From Ottelia alismoides (taxonomy: Eukaryota > Streptophyta > Magnoliopsida > Alismatales > Hydrocharitaceae): DNA of 64,000 nucleotides. The stretch is taken from NCBI GenBank assembly GCA_037367405.1, contig JAZKJV010011610.1, forward strand, positions 1 to 64,000, written 5' to 3'. The notes under the pieces are model-generated. The model saw only the letters and a list, made by a program, of their open reading frames with translations, was not told the origin of the DNA and searched no databases. Of the stretch, positions 58,441-64,000 are shown piece by piece (positions within the stretch are counted from its first letter, which is position 1; every line of letters starts with the position of its first letter). Made by a program: the position numbers and the translations under genes.

Positions 58441-58995
58441 TATACTTAGGACGTACCTTGTCCTAAGTATAGGGTGTACATACGACATTGTTCTTTCTAC
58501 GTTGCGTTTCGTCAGTCCTGTCATGCTTATACTTAGGGATATTTCACCCTAATTATGGGGGGGTGATATGTACATTCTCCACGATCTTCTCATCTATCTG
58601 TATATATCTCTATCTTTTCTTATTTTCTTCTTTTCCTTCTCATTTTTGTGTATCTACATAAATGGTCCCGCCCCTTTTTGACAGTTTTCTGTACTTAGGA
58701 TGTACCTTGTCCTAAGTATAAGGGGAGTGCATCCATGATTCGTTCATTCTTTGATTTGTTTAATTCCCACCCTTGACCCTCCCTGCGTTGTATACAGTCT
58801 GCTATGCTTAGGATTATTCGATCCTAAGTATAGGGGGGACGGTCATCTTCTTATTCATTTATCTCGTTATTCTTTCATTTATTATTCTTTCAGTCGTTGT
58901 AGTATAGGCTTTTCTATACTCAGTACGAGTTATGTCTTCTCTTTATCTTTTCGGTCTATGAGGACATATCTCATGCTAAGTATAGGGGGTCGTAT
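58441..58995 (+). repeat. Cluster of hairpins followed by PPT-like words
   Basis: Five copies near 58,441, 58,528, 58,690, 58,806 and 58,975. The first is a perfect 12-base stem TATACTTAGGAC / GTCCTAAGTATA with a 7-base loop, followed by GGG. The others read ACTTAGGG..CCCTAATTATGGGGGGG, TACTTAGGA..TCCTAAGTATAAGGGG, GCTTAGGAT..ATCCTAAGTATAGGGGGG and CTAAGTATAGGGGG. The right arm plus G-run is nearly the same as the true PPT at 60,896. Confidence 0.85.
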
Positions 58996-60895
58996 ATACT
59001 ATGTATATACTTTAGCCATAACTCGTACTTTCATATTATTTATTTATTTATTATTAATTATAGTAAAAAATTACTTTATATTTTATTTAAAAACCAATTA
59101 ATAGGACTTTTTATTCCTCAATTTCTTTTTTTATATACCGATTAATAAATCAAGTGAAAAATATTTTTGCGAAATGATTTGAAAAATGGTGTGAACTGTT
59201 TGGAAAAATTTTTGTGAAATATTTTCAACCTTTGTAAAAACATTTTGATTGCAAAAATTCTTCTCTTTGTGTGAAATAAAGGATTTGAAAACCTATTTGC
59301 AAATGATTGAGAAAATGTTTTAGAAAAATATTTTTAAAAATGTATATATATTGTTTGCAAAATCTTTGCAAAATGGCTTTCAAATATTTATAAATATTTG
59401 CGAAAATTATTTTGTACTATAGTTTTCAAAATGATTTTCAAATAAATTTGAGGAATAAAAGCATCATTAAAAATTAATCATAAATAAAATACATAAAATT
59501 CTTTATCAATTGTATATATACCTAAATAAACCACTTTGTTAAAACTAGTAAATTCTTTAAAATTCTTAAGTCTTGTAAAATAAAGAGGCACACCTATGTA
59601 AATAGTTGTACCTATTCTATACTTTGTGTGCCAAAATTATTTTTGTTTGCAAAATTCTTTATGTAAAAATTCTATTTATTTTCAAATTCTTTGAAAATTG
59701 CAGTATTCTTTGCATCATTGTACATAACATTTGCATAACATTCATATTTCTTTTGATAGAGCTTGATGATTGAACTAGTCCAATAAATTTGAAGATTGGA
59801 GCTTGGTTGGATCTTACTGCACCTAACTGCACTAGAACCTTATGGGAACGAGGTTTAAGGTACTTCATGTCTATTAAGACCTAGTTTTTTAAGAAATCAG
59901 GGTTGAGTTCAAGTCACCTCAACTGACTAACTAGAACTTTTCGAGACACACACATGACTCTTGTCGGTCGTGACCTAACTTGGACACTGGCACCTTTCAC
60001 TTGGCTTAACTCAGTTGGAGTGGTAGGGGGCTGGATTTGCCGGTCTGAGACGCATGCGGGTAGAAACATTCGTCCTCGTCTAGGAAGGGAAGTGCACCCC
60101 AACCTGGTCCAGTTTCAATGAAGTCGAATGACAGGAGAGTGTGGGTTGCGATAAAGCTTCAAAAGAGGGACAATCTTCTGGCTCAAGAGGGAAAAGTCCT
60201 TATGTAAATACTATTGTAAATAGTATTTCAAAAAAAACTCCAAAAAAGTGGACATGCTTGAAAATAATAAAAATAAAATGCATGCCGGAGTATGTATATA
60301 TGTTGTATAGAAAATAAGCAAGCTTGAGCATCAAAGTTATACCATGTGAGCCTACACCTGGATAACTTGACTACAGTGGTCTTGCATCCCAGAATAGGTA
60401 GCTACACAGTCTACCATCCATTCTCTTCTTCATCTCCTCCTTTTGAGTTGGATGCCACTTGAACTTAGAAGGGAATACCCCGCTCCTAGACGATAGAGTG
60501 CTGGATTGGGGAATCATAGGGTTGTCATTCTGGAGAAGTCAGTTCCTTTGTCATTTCAGTTGGGGAGAGCCACTAGCACTTACACTGTACAAGTCAGCTT
60601 CGTAGTCATAATGGTTTGCGTATGATGTAGGCTAGTTCTGACCTGGCTATTGAGGCAGTTTGGACCGAGTTCTGTGATGCTCGAGGGTTGTTGTGTTTTA
60701 AATTTGATTCTCGACCAGGTTCCACGCACATTTTCACACCAAGGTCTAACCTAAGTACCAAACTTTGATTTTGTACAGATGAGTTTAATAATCATGACCA
60801 ATTCAATTTATTATATATTCTTGCTTTTTCTTTTCTTCTTATTCTTTATTCTTTTTGTACTTATTGCATAAGTATTTACTAGGGACTAGCAAAGG

Positions 60896-60908
60896 CAAGT
60901 ATAGGGGG
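60896..60908 (+). promoter_or_regulatory. Polypurine tract of element B
   Basis: CAAGTATAGGGGG directly precedes the 3' LTR start TGATGAATC. Confidence 0.85.
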
Positions 60909-63900
60909 TGATGAATCTCCATTTCATCACATTTATTCTATCATTTTGGCCTTAAAACCCTGGCTAATGCATGTAAATAGCATTAATTTGTGCATAATAG
61001 TATTCATTATTTACTGTATTGTTTGTATATAAAATAAGGTTTTTAATGCCAAAATTATATAATATAGAGAAGAAAAGAAAAAGGAATAAAATATTGCAAA
61101 TATTTTATGACCCTGACCCCGAGACCAAGTCCAGAATGGAATTGGTCGACAAGGAATTAAGTAGGGGGAGATAAGGGCCAAGAATACAATAAATACCTCA
61201 TTTATGTATTCTTTAATTATGCATTTTTTGACACCTATTTTATTCTTGATGATTTATTCATCAAATAAAGAAACTTTGAACTTGAAAGTTGTAGATAAGG
61301 TAAATAAAAATACAAAATTGAGTTTGTACAAAAATAACATACAATGTACATTTTATACACAAAACAAAAAGCTAGAAACCAAACTTCACAGACCAAAGAT
61401 CACCTATATTTATATATAACTTTTCATGAGCTATTTAATGGTGGTGGTTTTATATTTTTTGGAGTTACTATGTAGAAGTTAGGTTTTGGGCCCCTATTGT
61501 ACATTCTACCGATTACAATATTCATTTTATTCATTATTCATTATTTTTACAAATTCATATTTTTATAATATTGTAAATATTATTTATAACATGTGTGTAC
61601 ATTAAAAATGAATAAAACCAAGAGAAAAAGTAAAATAAAATAAATTTATGTGAAAGCATAAATGAAACGCATATGTTTCTACTTATAAATAAATAAAAGG
61701 GAAATATATTCTTTTATTCTTTAATTCTTTTATATTTTTCTAAATATTATTCATATTCTATTAAAAATATAAAACTAAAACAAAACTCAATAAACCACAT
61801 TAAATTAAAATAATATACATAAATACATGTAAAATACTTATAAATATACCTACATAATGTACATATCTATTTATTTAAGTATACAAATAACATCATAAAA
61901 ATCAAATAAAAATATATTTATACTCAAAAAAATAGGTTATAAATATATAAAATAATAGTATAAAATAAAAAATAAAAATGTACAGCATACAGGTAAATAT
62001 ACTTATAAATAATCCCTTAAAAATAAACTTGTAATAAAATACTAAATAAAAATCATAATAAAATACTACATAAAATAATGAACATTTTTATACTTAAAAA
62101 TTAATAAAGTCATTTAATTTTTTAAATAATGATTTCCGAATAAAAATTGCAGTTTTGTCGTGTAGCGAGCCTACGTGGACCAATGTGGGCATGCGAACCC
62201 TTGACCTCTGGTCAACTGTCCCATCCAAGACCTGAAGTGCTAGGCTCGTCTTCTCCTCGCTTTTCCGCCATTTGTCGTGGCCAATCTATCCATCAATCAA
62301 CATTGCGTTCTTAAGACTAAATGCTCCTCCATCGTTGTACATCCACGCCTGATCATTCGATCCATTATGCATATCGTCGATTCTTTGCTACCGTCCGATC
62401 AAATAAGGGTGCCTTCATTGTTGTTATATAACTCCATCTAACCCTTCTATTCACCCAGGTCCAACGTGGATATGGAGAACGTCCCTCCAACTCCGCCGCA
62501 TGCCGGAGGGGCTCCGCCCGAGCCATCCACCCATCCCTCACCACCAAATGTGGTCGCCAGGTCCCCTTTTCACGTGTGCGTATCTTCTTGCATGATCTGG
62601 AGACCAAAAGACCATCGTTGGGTCGATTTTTGCTGAAGAACAAGTACCTGGAGCGCCTCTTTTTCATCGGCTCCGCTCAACTTCACCAGAGCACCAGGTG
62701 CCTCATGAAGACCATCATCCGATGCAAGGGGTTTCCAGGAACGTGAAGAGACACTTGGCGGCATCGGCGGAGGCCGGAGGAGCGCGTATTGACCGATAAA
62801 AGCTCGCCAACGGTGAGCTTCTTCCCTGTTCATCCAGTCCCTTCCAGAGCCATCCGATCAAGGAGGAGCCCCCAATTTTGATCAGCACCGTCCGATGGAG
62901 CCACGCATCGACCGTCAGATCCTCTCTTGAATTTGATCTCCACCGCCCACCGGCAAACCGTCATCCACCGTTACACAAGGAACACGTGTCCAAGTGAAGA
63001 TGATCTGACCATCCGCCAGCGCCTATTAAGGGGTAAATTGCACAACTAGCCTTCATCCTTTTTGTATTTATTATTTAGTCTTGTAAATTAGATATAACAT
63101 TTAAAAAAAGTGGGTATTTTGTAAAAAGACCCCTGAACTTATTGTAATTGCAAATGGGTCCAGTCCATGTCACCTTATGTGCCGTCCCACGTGAGGTGGT
63201 GTTTTTGCACAGATACCCCTTCGTGTTTGTGTATTTAGAAAAAGTCCAATAAAATGAAATCCATGTTTTATATTTTTGTGAAATTTTTAAGCGGGTCCCT
63301 AAACTTTTATATGATTGCATTCTGGTCTCTCTTGTGTGAATCATGTGTAGTCCCACGTGATGTGTTATTTGTACATATGCCCTAGCGATTTTTCTAATTG
63401 TTATGTAGTCACTAAAATTAAATAAACATTCAATATTTCTGGTGTTTTTACACAGATGCCCTTGTACTTTATTTTAATTGCAAAAATGCCCCTGCTAGGA
63501 CATGTATTTTTGTGTTGTTTATCTAATTATTAAAAATAGCAAATGAGCTCCTAAAATCCACAAAAGAGGATTAGATGCTCCATGCACTGTGCTTATACTC
63601 CACGTGTCCACTTTGCATTTTTGCATATAATCTATTTATTAAAAATTAAAAGAAGCCTAAGTAATCCATGTCTAATTTATAAAATGCCAAAAATATAAAA
63701 ACTTTTTGAAAATTCCAAAAAAATTATATATGGTATATTTTGATATTTCTAGAGTCCAGAAAATAAAAACCCCTAAAAATAGTAAAAAAAATTAAAAAAT
63801 CATAAAGCTCCAAAACCCAACAAAACATACAAAAATTCAACAAAAATCTAAAAATATGTTTTTCATGTTTTATAATTCTCTATATACTATTATTTATATA

Positions 63901-64000
63901 TTAAAATTGACTTGGGTAATTTTTAGAATCATTTATTATTTTTAAAACCCACATTAATTTCGATATAATTATTAATCCCATATTTGGGATATTTTTGACG
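60909..64000 (+). repeat. 3' LTR of element B, cut by the window edge
   Basis: First 3092 bases of the LTR. Carries the undisturbed equivalent of A's insertion site at 62,245-62,249 and a 386-bp deletion at about 62,433 relative to the 5' LTR. Confidence 0.85.

Larger units (their letters stand above)
55159..60895 (+). other. Internal region of element B, no gag-pol
   Basis: 5.7 kb with no protease, RT, RNase H, integrase or gag motif in any frame. The leader has the box CACTGTAAGTC (GTAAGT at 55,940-55,945). Positions 57,000-57,980 hold degenerate tandem units. Positions 58,441-58,995 hold a cluster of hairpins with PPT-like words. Positions 59,590-60,780 match E's 25,150-26,280 in reverse. 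Short open frames here carry no recognisable domain. Confidence 0.75.
36016..64000 (+). mobile_element. Element B: non-autonomous Athila-like LTR retrotransposon, carrying element A
   Basis: Order on the plus strand: 5' LTR in two parts (36,016-37,395 and 52,423-55,138, about 4.1 kb together), PBS (55,141-55,158), internal region without gag-pol (to 60,895), PPT (60,896-60,908), and 3' LTR from 60,909 running off the window. The two LTRs are similar throughout the visible overlap but considerably more diverged than the LTRs of A, so B is older than A. Confidence 0.85.

Overview
The window is nuclear DNA from a flowering plant. Evidence: GT-AG introns, a WEB-family coiled-coil gene, a cinnamoyl-CoA-reductase-like gene, a nuclear-type tRNA-Ser(GCU), Athila-clade Ty3/gypsy retrotransposons with tRNA-Asp-type primer sites, a plant RTE-type LINE, and MULE and Tourist-type DNA elements. 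GC-rich cargo in the MULEs and the rice-like form of the reductase hint at a monocot, but I cannot name the species.

Layout. Positions 1-12,700 are the gene-bearing arm: a frameshifted WEB-family gene (654-3470, +), small DNA elements, tRNA-Ser(GCU) (6091-6172, -), a 1.05-kb MULE with GC-rich cargo (7212-8259), and a five-exon CCR/SNL6-like reductase gene (8721-11701, -). Positions 12,726-15,527 are a decayed RTE LINE. Positions 16,948-18,299 are a second MULE with GC-rich cargo. Positions 19,032-20,001 are nested and adjacent fold-back and Tourist-like MITEs.

From about 21,320 to the right edge, essentially everything is one stack of nested Athila-like LTR retrotransposons, called E to A here from outermost (oldest) to innermost. 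E (minus) has a 3' LTR at about 21,320-24,983, an internal region to 29,509, and its 5' LTR broken at 29,535. D is a plus-oriented LTR starting at 29,536 inside that E LTR. D's LTR is split by C, a 3.83-kb solo LTR (30,161-33,994, minus, perfect 5-bp target duplication), and by B, a plus-strand element starting at 36,016. B's 5' LTR is split by A, a complete minus-strand Athila element (37,396-52,417) with about 3.04-kb LTRs, PBS, PPT and a gag-pol that is one continuous frame except for three TGA codons. B's 3' LTR starts at 60,909 and leaves the window. The right-hand ends of D and E lie outside.

B and E have PBS, leader and PPT like A but no gag-pol. They look like a non-autonomous family that may have depended on an A-like element for protein. 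Their internal regions hold degenerate repeats, and B carries a cluster of hairpins each followed by a sequence like the polypurine tract. I consider this the most unusual structure in the window. Apart from the tRNA and the reductase (itself carrying an apparent 1-base insertion), I see no clearly functional host gene.
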